A stretch of DNA of 64,000 nt, from positions 150,391 through 214,390 of the forward strand of contig NZ_FOVM01000004.1 of NCBI RefSeq assembly GCF_900115155.1, in the 5' to 3' direction. Source of the DNA: Mycetocola miduiensis (GTDB taxonomy: Bacteria; Actinomycetota; Actinomycetes; Actinomycetales; Microbacteriaceae). The translations under genes were made by a program, and so were the position numbers. Positions 1 through 8,542 of the stretch are shown here, piece by piece; the stretch's first letter is position 1; every line of letters starts with the position of its first letter. Under the pieces are notes generated by a model, which was not told the origin of the DNA, did no database searches, and saw only the letters and a program-made list of their open reading frames with translations.

Positions 1-488
1 AGCAGGGCGGCGAGGACGGGGACCAGCCAGGACCGGTTCGACCCGACCACGCTGTTGACGTGTCCAAGGAGGGGCAACGAGTACCAGACCTTCCCCTGCA
101 CTTGATCCGCCTGGACTTGATCGGGGTCGGCAGAGCGGTTATTGTCGCCTTGAAACGTGAAGAAGGTCTCGCCTGCCGTCGTTGTGCCGATGGACACGAT
201 CCGGTGGGTGATGAGATCGGGCTCGCCGGAGCGGATCTGGTAGGTGGCGACGTCGCCGATGTGAAGGTCCTCCGGGTCGACCGGGTGGACGATGATGAGG
301 GTTCCGGCGGGCAGGCCCGGCTTCATCGAACTCGTCAGAACGGTGAGCGGCACCGACCCGGTGACTTTCGGCACGACGATGACGGCGAAGGCCACAGCGA
401 CGACGATCAGCAGGAGCCCGATGCTGGATCCGAGTCCGAGGTAGTGCCACACCCCTCGCCGTGCGCGCCGGTCTGAGGGAGGGGCCAT
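1..488 (-). CDS. SipW-like signal peptidase I, 3' end cut by the window edge
   Basis: This is the N-terminal 162 residues of a type I signal peptidase of the SipW/archaeal-eukaryotic type; the C-terminus lies beyond base 1. After a short basic N-terminus there is one membrane helix at about residues 18-42. The catalytic Ser lies in TSSMKPGLPAG (about residue 50). A His in DLITHRIVSI (about residue 92) takes the place of the Lys general base of classical bacterial LepB, as in SipW. A QGDNN segment follows, typical of the family. The start is the ATG at 488. Enzymes of this type release secreted substrates such as Bacillus TasA. Here the gene is last in a row of exported-protein genes on the same strand whose signal peptides look like SipW substrates, so it probably processes them. 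That pairing is inferred from position. Confidence 0.88.
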   Translation of the reverse strand, partial: MAPPSDRRARRGVWHYLGLGSSIGLLLIVVAVAFAVIVVPKVTGSVPLTVLTSSMKPGLPAGTLIIVHPVDPEDLHIGDVATYQIRSGEPDLITHRIVSIGTTTAGETFFTFQGDNNRSADPDQVQADQVQGKVWYSLPLLGHVNSVVGSNRSWLVPVLAAL

Positions 489-514
489 GCTCCCTCGGCG
501 CTCGACGGTGGTCG

Positions 515-1204
515 TCATCGCGCCGAACGCCCGCGTCGGAAACGATCGACGACGAGAAGGATGCCCGCCACCAGAAGCAAGCCGCCAGCGGTCAGCATGC
601 CGGACGCGTCGGCGCCGGTGTGGGCAAGGGTTTCTCCGGAGGCTGTGGCCGTCGTCTCAGGGTCCTCGCACGGCGTCGACGGGAACCGGCCGGCTTCGCC
701 GTCGCGCATCTCGACTCGGAGCACAATGGGCGCACTGTCATTCTGCCCGGCAAGACCGTTCAGATCGCCGAGGGATGCGGTGAAGTGAACCTTCACAGTG
801 CCACGGCCCGGGAGCGTTTCGGATGCAACGATCACGTTGCATCCGGACAGTTCCCGGAGCGTCGCGGCGCGCGTCGTGCCCGAGCTCGCGACAAGCGAGG
901 TCAGCGTCAGGTTGTCGGCAAACGCGCTGGATCCGGAATCGACCTCCTCGACGCTGATGCGCACCGATATGGGGGAGGCGGTGGGGTTTTTGATCCAGAG
1001 GTCAGACGTCGTCGACTCGGTGGGCACCAGAAGCGCGAGGTCGTCGAAGAGGCTCTTGTCCAGGGTCGTCGCGAACGTGACGCCGTCTGAGCTGACGAGA
1101 AGGCCCGGATCGTTGGCCGGGGTTGCGGCCATTCCGAGCGACGCGCTCGCGGCGAACAGGAAAGCGCCAGCCATCAGTCGGGGACTGGAGCAGGATGTCA
1201 CCAT
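515..1204 (-). CDS. LAxTG-anchored surface protein (unknown ectodomain)
   Basis: A 229-residue exported protein. A hydrophobic signal segment (about residues 11-27) ends near GMAATPAND. A beta-rich ectodomain of about 150 residues follows that I cannot place in a named family. The C-terminus is a sortase sorting signal: LAHTG at about residue 193, a hydrophobic helix (about 199-217) and a basic tail RFRRGRSAR. LAxTG pentapeptides are typical of actinobacterial class E sortases, so the protein should be linked to peptidoglycan. No sortase is visible in the window. The gene follows the DUF11 gene with a one-base gap and precedes the signal peptidase gene by 26 bases, which suggests one operon. 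The single Cys pair (SGCNV, STPCED) could form a disulfide. Confidence 0.8.
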   Translation of the reverse strand: MVTSCSSPRLMAGAFLFAASASLGMAATPANDPGLLVSSDGVTFATTLDKSLFDDLALLVPTESTTSDLWIKNPTASPISVRISVEEVDSGSSAFADNLTLTSLVASSGTTRAATLRELSGCNVIVASETLPGRGTVKVHFTASLGDLNGLAGQNDSAPIVLRVEMRDGEAGRFPSTPCEDPETTATASGETLAHTGADASGMLTAGGLLLVAGILLVVDRFRRGRSAR

Positions 1205-1205
1205 G

Positions 1206-2264
1206 TCACCGTCCCCCAGCCGGGGTGTTCACGGGATACACCACAGTGACGGTGCCGGTCGACGTGTTGTTTGCCGGCTCGTGGTCGTAGATCGATCCCC
1301 GTACGGTCGCTGTCACCGACAGCAACGGGTCGCCGGAGTACGTCGACGGCACCGTCCCCTGAAAGATGATCGATTTCGACGCCCCGGCAGACAAAGTACC
1401 CGCGTCGCAGTCAAACGTCTGTGCCATCCCGGTGACCGCCGGGCACGAATTCGGCCCGGAAAAGGAAGGATTCGCCAGCCCGGTGGGAACCACGACGCGC
1501 ACGACGGCGCCGTCGTTACTGAGGCCGTTGTTCGTCACGGTGATCGTCCAGCGCGGACCGTTCGATCCTCCCGGGGTCACCCAGGGACTCGCGACGACCT
1601 GGGTCGTCGCGAGGTCGGTTGAGTCCTGGATCGTTGAGACGACCGGGACCAACAAAAAATTGACCGTCCACTGCGGGGCACGAGTGTCGATGTAGGTGAC
1701 GGTCGCCTGGGCGTAGCTGATGATCTTCTCGGCGGTGCTGTGCGCGTTGACGATGCTTCGAAGCGTGAACGTCGCCCTGCTCTCTGGCGCGATGGCCCCA
1801 CCTGTCGTCGCCGTAGCGCCGTCGCCGAGCCGTGCGGTGAAGGTGCCAGACGACGCGAGGTATTCCGCATGATCATCGCCTGCGGCATCCGACTGCGACG
1901 CTCCGGTCGTTCCTAGAGATCCGGCCTCGAAGGTGAGCCCGTCAGGGATTGTGCCGCTGAGCCGGGTGAGACCGGACGGAGCGCCGCCGTTGTTCGTGAC
2001 GGTGGTGGTGTACTCGAGGGTGTCACCGACGCGGGGCGGCGTGCCTGGGCTGGTGACGTTGGTGAGGGTCGTGACGGCGACAAGGCACGGCCCCGAACCA
2101 GTGGGGACGCCCCGGACGGTCGGGCAGTTGTCCGCGAGGGATGCCGCCTGGACGTTTGCCCGGCTCGTTGCGTGAGTGCTCCAGTAAGCGTGGGAGATCC
2201 CGCTTCCGGAGAGAACGAGGAACAGGATGACGGCGGCAAGCGCCGCCGCGCGATTGCGCATCAT
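1206..2264 (-). CDS. Exported DUF11-repeat protein
   Basis: A 352-residue protein with an N-terminal hydrophobic segment (about residues 8-27) ending SHAYWSTHA, resembling the signal region of SipW-dependent proteins. Two DUF11-type immunoglobulin-like repeats follow. The first has VGDTLEYTTTVTNNGG and IPDGLTF (about residues 75-185). The second has PRWTITVTNNGLSND and VPTGL (about 225-340). DUF11 repeats are common in bacterial cell-surface and adhesin proteins. No sorting signal or C-terminal helix is visible, so it may be secreted or assembled with its neighbours. Its start overlaps the stop of the upstream gene by four bases (ATGA) and its stop is one base from the LAxTG gene, which implies translational coupling. 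Confidence 0.82.
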   Translation of the reverse strand: MMRNRAAALAAVILFLVLSGSGISHAYWSTHATSRANVQAASLADNCPTVRGVPTGSGPCLVAVTTLTNVTSPGTPPRVGDTLEYTTTVTNNGGAPSGLTRLSGTIPDGLTFEAGSLGTTGASQSDAAGDDHAEYLASSGTFTARLGDGATATTGGAIAPESRATFTLRSIVNAHSTAEKIISYAQATVTYIDTRAPQWTVNFLLVPVVSTIQDSTDLATTQVVASPWVTPGGSNGPRWTITVTNNGLSNDGAVVRVVVPTGLANPSFSGPNSCPAVTGMAQTFDCDAGTLSAGASKSIIFQGTVPSTYSGDPLLSVTATVRGSIYDHEPANNTSTGTVTVVYPVNTPAGGR

Positions 2265-2851
2265 GATCGCGGAACCTGGGCGCCGTCGAGCTCCACGGCG
2301 AAAGCGGCCGCTGCTCCCTGCACCGTGCTCGGAGCGTCTGCGCTGAGGTAGACCTCGAGGCAGAGCCGAACGTCGGCCCCCGGCGGAAGAAGGAGGGGGC
2401 TGCCCATGGACGCAGGCAACGCTGTCGGCGGGGTGCCAACGGCGCCGGGCGCGCAGGCGTCAGAGGGGCGGAGAGCGACGGTGAGGTGGGGAGCAAGAAC
2501 GGCGTCCGTGCTGGAAAAGACCGGGGCGGCGGCTGTCACTGAAAGCGGAACTGTTCCGGTGTTGTGCACGGTGAGGGGTGCCGCCGACACCACCGAGCCG
2601 CCGGGATACAGATGGGCCGCCGTCATGGGGATGGTCGCGTCCGTCATCCCGTTGATGGTCAGTCCCGTTGAGCCGGCCGTCAGGGTGGGCGCGTTCACCG
2701 AGGCGTTGTCGCTCCATAGCGCGTAGGTAGCTCCCGTCGCCGAGAGCGCGGTCGCGATTGCGACCCCGAAGACGCCGGCGGTGGCGAGAATCCGCCGGAT
2801 GGCGGACGACCTCGGCCTCTCGGAGGCGTGTGCCCTTCTGTGCTGTGTCAT
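2261..2851 (-). CDS. SipW-dependent-type exported protein
   Basis: A 196-residue exported protein. A basic N-terminus (RRAHASERPRSS) precedes a hydrophobic stretch that ends in GATYALWSDNASVNAPTLTAG (motif at about residues 41-61; only key residues Y-A-L-W-S and the polar run after it matter). This hydrophobic-then-ALWSD pattern marks the TasA/camelysin-like, SipW-dependent exported proteins. The remainder is beta-rich with one Cys pair (SDACAPG, RLCLEV). It is the first gene of the overlapping set that continues into the DUF11 and LAxTG genes. I infer it is a structural or matrix component, but no function is established from sequence. Confidence 0.75.
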   Translation of the reverse strand: MTQHRRAHASERPRSSAIRRILATAGVFGVAIATALSATGATYALWSDNASVNAPTLTAGSTGLTINGMTDATIPMTAAHLYPGGSVVSAAPLTVHNTGTVPLSVTAAAPVFSSTDAVLAPHLTVALRPSDACAPGAVGTPPTALPASMGSPLLLPPGADVRLCLEVYLSADAPSTVQGAAAAFAVELDGAQVPRS

Positions 2852-2949
2852 GCGGGGTCCGCGTCCTTTGCGAGTGTGGGAATCCGGATGCTCCGGCGAC
2901 CGAGGAGCCGGGGGTGCCCGCCAGAGGGCGGGCGCCCCCGCTGAATGGG

Positions 2950-3459
2950 CTACGGAAGAAGAACCTGCTCCAGCGACACCGTTACGGGGCCTGGCGTGAA
3001 TGTCTGGTTCTGGCCGGTGCGCCCGGCCGTTGTCCAGTCGAACACGACGGTGATCGTCACCTTGACTTCGTAAGTCCCCTGGTCGAAGGTGTACAGGTTC
3101 TTATTGGCCGGGTCCCGAGTGGCTCCCCCCGACACACTGAAATTCGTGGTCACCTCCGCTCCGGTGATTTTGGACGCGGGCTCGCCGACGTTGGCGATCA
3201 GTTGTGCGTGGAGGTTGTCTCCCTTGGCCTTTACCGTGAAGGTCTCTGTGTAGGTGACGGTGTCACCGGGAACGATGTGCGCGAGTTTGGGTGCCCACGA
3301 CCCCTCAGCGGCGGATTCGACGATCTGCAGCTCACCGGAGTTCACCGCCCCGGCGGTCACGGTTGTGGAGTCGTTCCACAGGGCGAACGATCCGAGGCCG
3401 CCGAGCAGGAGCGTGATGCCGGCTGCACCGGCGATGGATCCCTTTACGAACTTGTTCAT
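2950..3459 (-). CDS. Alternate-type signal peptide exported protein (TasA/camelysin-like)
   Basis: A 169-residue exported protein of the alternate-signal family found in Actinobacteria. It begins MNKFVKGSIAGAAG, continues with a Gly/Leu-rich core and then SFALWNDSTTV. The mature part is beta-rich (VPGDTVTYTETFTVKAKG, YEVKVTITVVFDW) and contains no Cys. I chose the ATG at 3459 because AAGGAAAC lies just upstream and because the family begins with this short MNK leader; the open frame extends further back to 3525. The gene is 98 bases upstream of the next exported-protein gene and points away from the response regulator. By analogy with TasA it could be a major fibre or matrix subunit, which is inference. 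Confidence 0.82.
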   Translation of the reverse strand: MNKFVKGSIAGAAGITLLLGGLGSFALWNDSTTVTAGAVNSGELQIVESAAEGSWAPKLAHIVPGDTVTYTETFTVKAKGDNLHAQLIANVGEPASKITGAEVTTNFSVSGGATRDPANKNLYTFDQGTYEVKVTITVVFDWTTAGRTGQNQTFTPGPVTVSLEQVLLP

Positions 3460-3780
3460 GGTGTTTCCTTTCGAAGACGCCACTCCAGGCGCCGAAGCTG
3501 GGCAATACGACCGCACCGGGATCATTGCGGTGCTTATCGCCGTTCCCCCAAAGCGTTGGGATCACTGTGGTGGGGCAGTCGCGGCAACGGCGCAAGGAGT
3601 CCTCAAGAATCACGCAAAATTTGAGTAATTCTCAACAACAAGGGGCGCCACGTACCCCGCGTTGGGGTCGCGCTCCGGCCCGAGATTTCCGCGGCGCCAA
3701 CTAGAGTGGAGCCGAAGTGAGTATCGTGCCGCTTGCACCCGACGGGAAAGTGCAAACGCTCGATGGGGGGACCGCTCAAG
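3460..3780. promoter_or_regulatory. Divergent intergenic region with a 15-bp direct repeat
   Basis: These 321 bases separate the divergent surface-protein operon and response-regulator gene and hold no credible gene. GGGATCATTGCGGTG (3518-3532) recurs as GGGATCACTGTGGTG (3558-3572), 13 of 15 identical and exactly 40 bp apart, nearer the surface-protein side. OmpR-type regulators bind direct repeats as tandem dimers, so these are candidate sites for the adjacent regulator. I could not assign -35 and -10 boxes with confidence. Confidence 0.4.
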
Positions 3781-4602
3781 ATGGCAGAGGACACGCGCCG
3801 TACGGCTGTGGTGATCGAGGACGATGCTGACATCCGGATCCTCGTCGAGACTGTTCTGCGGCAGGCGGGTTTTGACGTCACCTCCACGGCGAGCGGTACC
3901 GAAGGGGTTGAGCTGGTTCGCGAGAAGCAGCCGAGCGTTGTCACCCTCGACATCGGTCTTCTCGACATCGACGGGCTGGAAGTGGCCCGCCGCGTGCGCC
4001 TCTTCAGCGATTGTTACATCGTCATGCTCACGGCCCAGTCAGACGAAGCGGACCTCCTCTTCGGTCTGGAATCCGGGGCAGACGATTACGTGATCAAACC
4101 GTTCCGTCCACGAGAGCTACGCGCCCGCATCGAAGCAATGCTCCGTCGACCACGCTCGAGCAGCACTCTGGCGCCGGACGCCGCGACGCCGCCGGTTGAG
4201 CCGGCGCGCGTCCCCGAGCCCCGGGTGACGAACGCGGACCCGCCGCGACCTGCCCTCCAACCGGCCCGGGACGAACTGGTCTACAGCCACAACGGACTCA
4301 CCCTCAATGCCGACACCCGAACGGTCGAGCTTGACGCCGCCGAGCTCGAGCTCACCCGCACCGAGTTCGACCTGCTCAAGTCGATCCTGCAGAGCAAGCG
4401 TCGGGTGCGCTCCAAAGCCGACCTGGTCCGCGAGCTGCGGGACGATATTTACATCGCCAACGACTTCGTCAGCGAGTCGGAGGAACGCTCCATCGAAGTG
4501 CACGTCGCGAACCTTCGACGAAAGCTGGCCGACGACCCCAAGCATTCGCGCTGGATCGAAACGGTCCGTGGCGTCGGGTACCGGCTGTCCGTAATGGTCT
4601 GA
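3781..4602 (+). CDS. OmpR/PhoB-family response regulator
   Basis: A 273-residue two-component response regulator. The receiver domain covers about residues 8-122: acidic pair EDD, phospho-acceptor Asp in TLDIGLLDIDG, Thr in MLTAQS and Lys in VIKPFRPRELR. A Pro-rich linker of about 35 residues follows, then a winged-helix DNA-binding domain with TRTEFDLLKSIL and the family ending RWIETVRGVGYRL. I chose ATG 3781 because a GGGGGG run lies just upstream; the open frame begins at 3733. No sensor kinase is adjacent, so it is an orphan here or its kinase lies elsewhere. It is divergent from the SipW/alternate-signal surface genes, which makes it their likely regulator. Confidence 0.9.
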   Translation: MAEDTRRTAVVIEDDADIRILVETVLRQAGFDVTSTASGTEGVELVREKQPSVVTLDIGLLDIDGLEVARRVRLFSDCYIVMLTAQSDEADLLFGLESGADDYVIKPFRPRELRARIEAMLRRPRSSSTLAPDAATPPVEPARVPEPRVTNADPPRPALQPARDELVYSHNGLTLNADTRTVELDAAELELTRTEFDLLKSILQSKRRVRSKADLVRELRDDIYIANDFVSESEERSIEVHVANLRRKLADDPKHSRWIETVRGVGYRLSVMV

Positions 4603-4864
4603 CGCGGCTCCAGCTGCCGCCTGTCTGGTGCCGGGCGGCGAGAAGAGGCGACGCCCGGTGGACTTCAGGGGAATCATGGCGGCGAGGGGGGGGTCCGCCA
4701 CGATTGTGCTGCTGTAGATTTCCACCGGGCATCGGCCCGAAGCGGTATTCGGGTTGCCGCTGACTTAGATTCTTCCTGTCGATTATCAGGATTTCGGGTG
4801 GTCTAACCTCAAGGTTTGTCAAAGATTCGATGCCGTCGACTGTGCGCGGAGTGAGGAATGCGAA

Positions 4865-5710
4865 TCAGCGTGACGTCACTTGCGAGAACCGGCGGATGGC
4901 CAAAGGTACGAAGATGATCAGAATCACGACGACTCCGATCAGAACGGCGAGTTCCGGGTTCTGCTGCACCCACCTGTCGCCGACCGGAGTGCCAGGAGGC
5001 ACATTGCCGAAGAGCTCACGGGCAGCCTGCACGAGCCAGGTCACGGGGTTCCACTCGGCGATGAGCCGCAGCGGCGGAGGCAGGGTCTCGGCCGGGACGA
5101 ATGCGTTCGAGATGAAGGTCAGTGGGAAGAGAATGAGGAATGACACGTTGTTGATCACCTCAGGGCTGCGCACCATCATGCCGAGAAAGGCCATCACCCA
5201 CGACAGCCCGTAGGCGAAGAGGAGCAGTATCGCGACGCCGCCCACGGCCTCGAGAAAACTGGATCGAATCCGCCAGCCCACGACGAACCCGGTCGCCATC
5301 ATCACGCCCATCGAGATGCTGTTGATGAGCAGGTCGCCGTTCGTCCTGCCGATGAGCACAGCCGATGGGCTCATCGGCAGGGTGCGGAACCGGTCGATGA
5401 TCCCGTCTTTGAGATCCTGGGCCATCGCCGATCCGGAGTACGTGGACCCGAACACGACGGTCTGCGCGAAGATCCCAGCCATGATGAACTCGGTGTACGT
5501 GCTGCCCGGGATATCGATGACGCCGGCATAGACATAGGTGAACAGCAGCACGAACATGATCGGCTGAAGCGTGGTGAACACGAGGATGTCCGGCACTCGT
5601 TTGATCTTGATCAGGTTCCTGCGGGTGGTGATCCAGCCGTCGTTGATCCAGCGCGAGAGCGGACCGGGTCGCGCCGTGGCATCCGTTCGGATCGCTGCCC
5701 CGACGGTCAC
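4865..5710 (-). CDS. DrrB-like ABC-2 transporter permease
   Basis: A 281-residue integral membrane subunit of an ABC-2 exporter. It has about six helices. The cytosolic loop DLKDGIIDRFRTLPMSPSA is typical of the DrrB/ABC-2 family, as are the end-region residues IAEWNPVTWLVQAARELF. Its start overlaps the stop of the ATPase gene by four bases, so the two are one operon and one complex. DrrAB-type pumps export drugs, antibiotics or lipids. The substrate here cannot be read from sequence. Confidence 0.9.
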   Translation of the reverse strand: MTVGAAIRTDATARPGPLSRWINDGWITTRRNLIKIKRVPDILVFTTLQPIMFVLLFTYVYAGVIDIPGSTYTEFIMAGIFAQTVVFGSTYSGSAMAQDLKDGIIDRFRTLPMSPSAVLIGRTNGDLLINSISMGVMMATGFVVGWRIRSSFLEAVGGVAILLLFAYGLSWVMAFLGMMVRSPEVINNVSFLILFPLTFISNAFVPAETLPPPLRLIAEWNPVTWLVQAARELFGNVPPGTPVGDRWVQQNPELAVLIGVVVILIIFVPLAIRRFSQVTSR

Positions 5711-6696
5711 GGTGCTTTCTCCTTCACGGTTTCAGCCTCGGCATCGGCGGTGGTGTGCCCGGTGAGCCGCAGGAACACGTCGTCAAGCGTGGGCCGCCGC
5801 ATGCCGGCGTCGAAGAGGGCGACGTTCTGCTGCTCGAGGTCTCGCAGAACGAGCTGTAGCGCCTCCGGACCGCTCGCCACGCTGACCGTGACCGTGCGCG
5901 AGTCATTCGACACGGCGGGCTCCGAGGTGCCGTAGCGGCGCAGGACCTCCACTGTGGCGACGGTGTCATCGGGGGTGACGAGGTTCAACTCCACCCGTTG
6001 GCCACCGACGGATGCCTTCAGTTCGTCGGCGGTTCCCCTCGCGATCACCCTTCCCTCGTCGATGACGTTGATGTCGTCGGCGAGCTGGTCTGCCTCCTCC
6101 AGGTACTGGGTGGTGAGGAGAACCGTGGAGCCCTGGCTCACCAGTGAGCGGATGATGTCCCACATGCCCAGGCGGCTCCGCGGGTCGAGCCCGGTGGTCG
6201 GCTCATCGAGAAAGAGCACTTCCGGCTGGGTGACGAGGGCGCCGGCCAGGTCGATCCGCCGCCGCATGCCACCGGAGAACCCTTTCACCGGGCGGTTCTG
6301 CGCCTCGGACAGGTCGAACAGATCGATCAGTTCCTTCGCTCGCGCCCGGGACGCCTTGGCGCCGAGGTGATAGAGCCTGCCGACCATGTCGAGGTTCTCG
6401 AAGCCGGTGAGATTCTCATCCACCGCGGCATACTGACCGGACACGCCGATGATGGGGCGGATCGCCTCAGGGCGGCGCAACACGTCGATGCCGCCGATCG
6501 TCGCGGTGCCGCTGTCTGGGACGATGAGCGTCGTCAGCACCTTTACCGCCGTGGTCTTACCGGCACCGTTCGGTCCGAGAATTGCGGTGATCGTGCCCCG
6601 TGGCACGGAGAGGTCCAGCCCGTCCAACGCGTGGACCGGCTCTGCGCCCTTGGGTGTGTATGTCTTTGTGAGGCCGACGGCCTCAACGAAATTCAT
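5707..6696 (-). CDS. DrrA-like ABC transporter ATP-binding protein
   Basis: A 329-residue ABC ATPase of the daunorubicin-resistance (DrrA) subfamily. It has Walker A GPNGAGKT (about residue 42), the signature SGGMRRR, and Walker B LFLDEPTTGLD followed by the switch His region TTQYLEEADQLAD. The C-terminal extension with RRPTLDDVFLRLTGHTT is typical of DrrA and couples the ATPase to its permease. It is the first gene of the pair and overlaps the permease gene by four bases. It should energise export by the 4865-5710 permease across the cytoplasmic membrane. Confidence 0.93.
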   Translation of the reverse strand: MNFVEAVGLTKTYTPKGAEPVHALDGLDLSVPRGTITAILGPNGAGKTTAVKVLTTLIVPDSGTATIGGIDVLRRPEAIRPIIGVSGQYAAVDENLTGFENLDMVGRLYHLGAKASRARAKELIDLFDLSEAQNRPVKGFSGGMRRRIDLAGALVTQPEVLFLDEPTTGLDPRSRLGMWDIIRSLVSQGSTVLLTTQYLEEADQLADDINVIDEGRVIARGTADELKASVGGQRVELNLVTPDDTVATVEVLRRYGTSEPAVSNDSRTVTVSVASGPEALQLVLRDLEQQNVALFDAGMRRPTLDDVFLRLTGHTTADAEAETVKEKAP

Positions 6697-6750
6697 CCTC
6701 CGACGGTACTTACCCGATCCGCGCCGGTCAACAGGCTTCCCGTAAGAAGA

Positions 6751-7368
6751 TCAGACGACGCTGAACCCCTCAGGCAGCGTTTCGCGGCCGGTCAGCGCCA
6801 TCAGCACCTGCTCGCCGTCGCCCTTGCGCGCGGCGATCCCGGCCGCCAGCGCCGCGGCCTCTTCGACCAGGTCCGGGTCGAAGAGGGCTTTCTGACCGGT
6901 GGCGCGAGCGATGTCGATCGAGTGGACGACGAGTTCGAAGACGCGCGTTCGGAGGTATTCGTCGAGCGGAATCCCCATTCCGCCAAGGGACACCAGGCGT
7001 GACGGCTCCTGGGCCAGGATCAGGTTGAGTGCCTTCTCCTTCAGCTCCTCGATCCGGGCGGCCTGGTCGTCGCCGAGCGCGATGCCCGCGGCGACGCCGC
7101 GCTGGGCGATGGCCTCCGGGTTCGTGTAAACGAGGTAGATCTGCCCGTAGTAGTCACCGGCGGTCTCCATATCGATCTGGTTCGCCGGGTCGAGTTCGAG
7201 GTAGTCGCGGACGGTGATCAGCGCGCGGGCGGTGTGACCGACGAGCGAGCGGACGCTCCACACACCGAGCCCAAGCGATTCCCACTGGTCGGATCGGATG
7301 CCACGGACCAGGTCGACGAAGACATCGGCGGCGCGGGAGAAGCTGGAGGCAGTGCCCATGGTCCCCAT
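6751..7368 (-). CDS. Maleylpyruvate isomerase/DinB-fold metal-binding protein
   Basis: A 205-residue protein of the mycothiol-dependent maleylpyruvate isomerase N-terminal-domain family. The expected metal ligands are present: His in WSVRSLVGHTARAL (about residue 45) and the Glu-x3-His pair in VFELVVHSIDIA (about residue 150). Family members use mycothiol, or act as thiol-dependent DinB-fold enzymes of often unknown substrate. I chose ATG 7368; a second in-frame ATG at 7359 is equally possible because no clear ribosome site is visible. A longer frame reaches 7722 but overlaps the divergent lactonase gene. The start lies 31 bases from the divergent gene at 7400. Confidence 0.75.
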   Translation of the reverse strand: MGTMGTASSFSRAADVFVDLVRGIRSDQWESLGLGVWSVRSLVGHTARALITVRDYLELDPANQIDMETAGDYYGQIYLVYTNPEAIAQRGVAAGIALGDDQAARIEELKEKALNLILAQEPSRLVSLGGMGIPLDEYLRTRVFELVVHSIDIARATGQKALFDPDLVEEAAALAAGIAARKGDGEQVLMALTGRETLPEGFSVV

Positions 7369-7399
7369 GCTTGCACGAACTGCTGCCAGACTGAAAGGC

Positions 7400-8533
7400 A
7401 TGGCACAGCGCGAGGTCCCCAACCCCTTCTTCTGGCTCGGCTCGTACACCGAGGATGCCGGTGGGTCCGGCGCCGGAATCACCGCACTCCGGCAAGAAGA
7501 CCGGGGCACGCTGCATCCGCTGTCCTCGTCGGCGCTCGACTCGCCGTCGTTCATCGCCACCCACCCCACCCTTCCCGTCGTGTATGCCGCACTCGAACAC
7601 TCCGGCACGGTCGAGGCGCTCGCCCGACGGGGCGAATACGGGCTCGTGCCGCTCGGCAAACCGATCGAGGCCGGGGAAGCGGTCTGCCAGCTCACGGTGA
7701 CGCCGGACGGCTCGGCTCTCATCGCGAGTTGCTACGGCGACGGACGCGTCGTTGTGTTCGCGCTGGCCGGCAACGGATCGTTCGCTGCCGACGGCATCGC
7801 CGCGGACGCCTCCAACGACCCGTACGGCAATCCGCTCGCAGCGCAGGCCGCGTCGGAGGAGCCGGTCGACTTCGGTGACGACCCGTTCGCCGAACTCGCG
7901 CTGCGCAAGGCGGTGTCCGACGCCGCCGTCGACCGCCAGTCCCGCGCGCACGCCTCCCTCGTGCTGCCGGAGGGCCGCGTCGCGACAACGGACCTCGGCC
8001 ACGACACCGTCCGGATCTGGGCCCGCACCGGCACGCGACTGTCGCGCAGCCAGGAGATCGTCCTCCCGTTCGGCGTCGGTCCGCGCCACCTGGTCGCCCA
8101 CCCGTCAGGCCACGTGCATGTCGTCACCGAATACTCCAACGAAGTCTTCACGCTGGGGCGGGGGGACGACGGGAGATGGCGGGTCGTGGCATCCGTTCTC
8201 GCGACGGCCGATTCGATCGAGGACGGTGACAACGCCTCGGAAATCAGCCTCGCGGCCTCCCGCGAACAGCTCCACGTGTCGATTCGGGGCAGCAACCGGG
8301 TGTCAACCCTTGCGATCACCGGGGACGGGTCGACCGTGCGCGCGGTGGCCGACGTTGACAGTGGCGGCAACTGGCCGCGGCACCATGTCGAGTCGGGAGA
8401 GCTCCTGCACGTCGCCAACGAACGATCCGGTGGAGTGTCGAGTTTCCGCCTTGATTCGCGCGGCGTGCCCTCCAAGCGGATCGGGACGGTTGAAGTGGGC
8501 TCCCCGACCTGCCTCGTCCGTGCGCGTCTTTAG
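7400..8533 (+). CDS. Lactonase-family beta-propeller protein
   Basis: A 377-residue protein of the 6-phosphogluconolactonase-like (Pgl/cycloisomerase 2, YbhE) seven-bladed beta-propeller family. Blade motifs include FWLGSYTEDAGG at the N-terminus, SFIATHPTLPVVYAALE, QLTVTPDGSALIASCYGDG, GVGPRHLVAHPSGHVHVVTEYSNEV (key residues R-H-L and E) and NWPRHHVESGELLHVANE. The Arg/His/Glu positions at the end of blades match the family's active-site funnel. I chose ATG 7400 because GAAAGG lies just upstream; the frame opens at 7298. It may hydrolyse 6-phosphogluconolactone or another sugar lactone, but the substrate is uncertain. No signal peptide is visible. Confidence 0.82.
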   Translation: MAQREVPNPFFWLGSYTEDAGGSGAGITALRQEDRGTLHPLSSSALDSPSFIATHPTLPVVYAALEHSGTVEALARRGEYGLVPLGKPIEAGEAVCQLTVTPDGSALIASCYGDGRVVVFALAGNGSFAADGIAADASNDPYGNPLAAQAASEEPVDFGDDPFAELALRKAVSDAAVDRQSRAHASLVLPEGRVATTDLGHDTVRIWARTGTRLSRSQEIVLPFGVGPRHLVAHPSGHVHVVTEYSNEVFTLGRGDDGRWRVVASVLATADSIEDGDNASEISLAASREQLHVSIRGSNRVSTLAITGDGSTVRAVADVDSGGNWPRHHVESGELLHVANERSGGVSSFRLDSRGVPSKRIGTVEVGSPTCLVRARL

Positions 8534-8542
8534 ACTGTTCCG

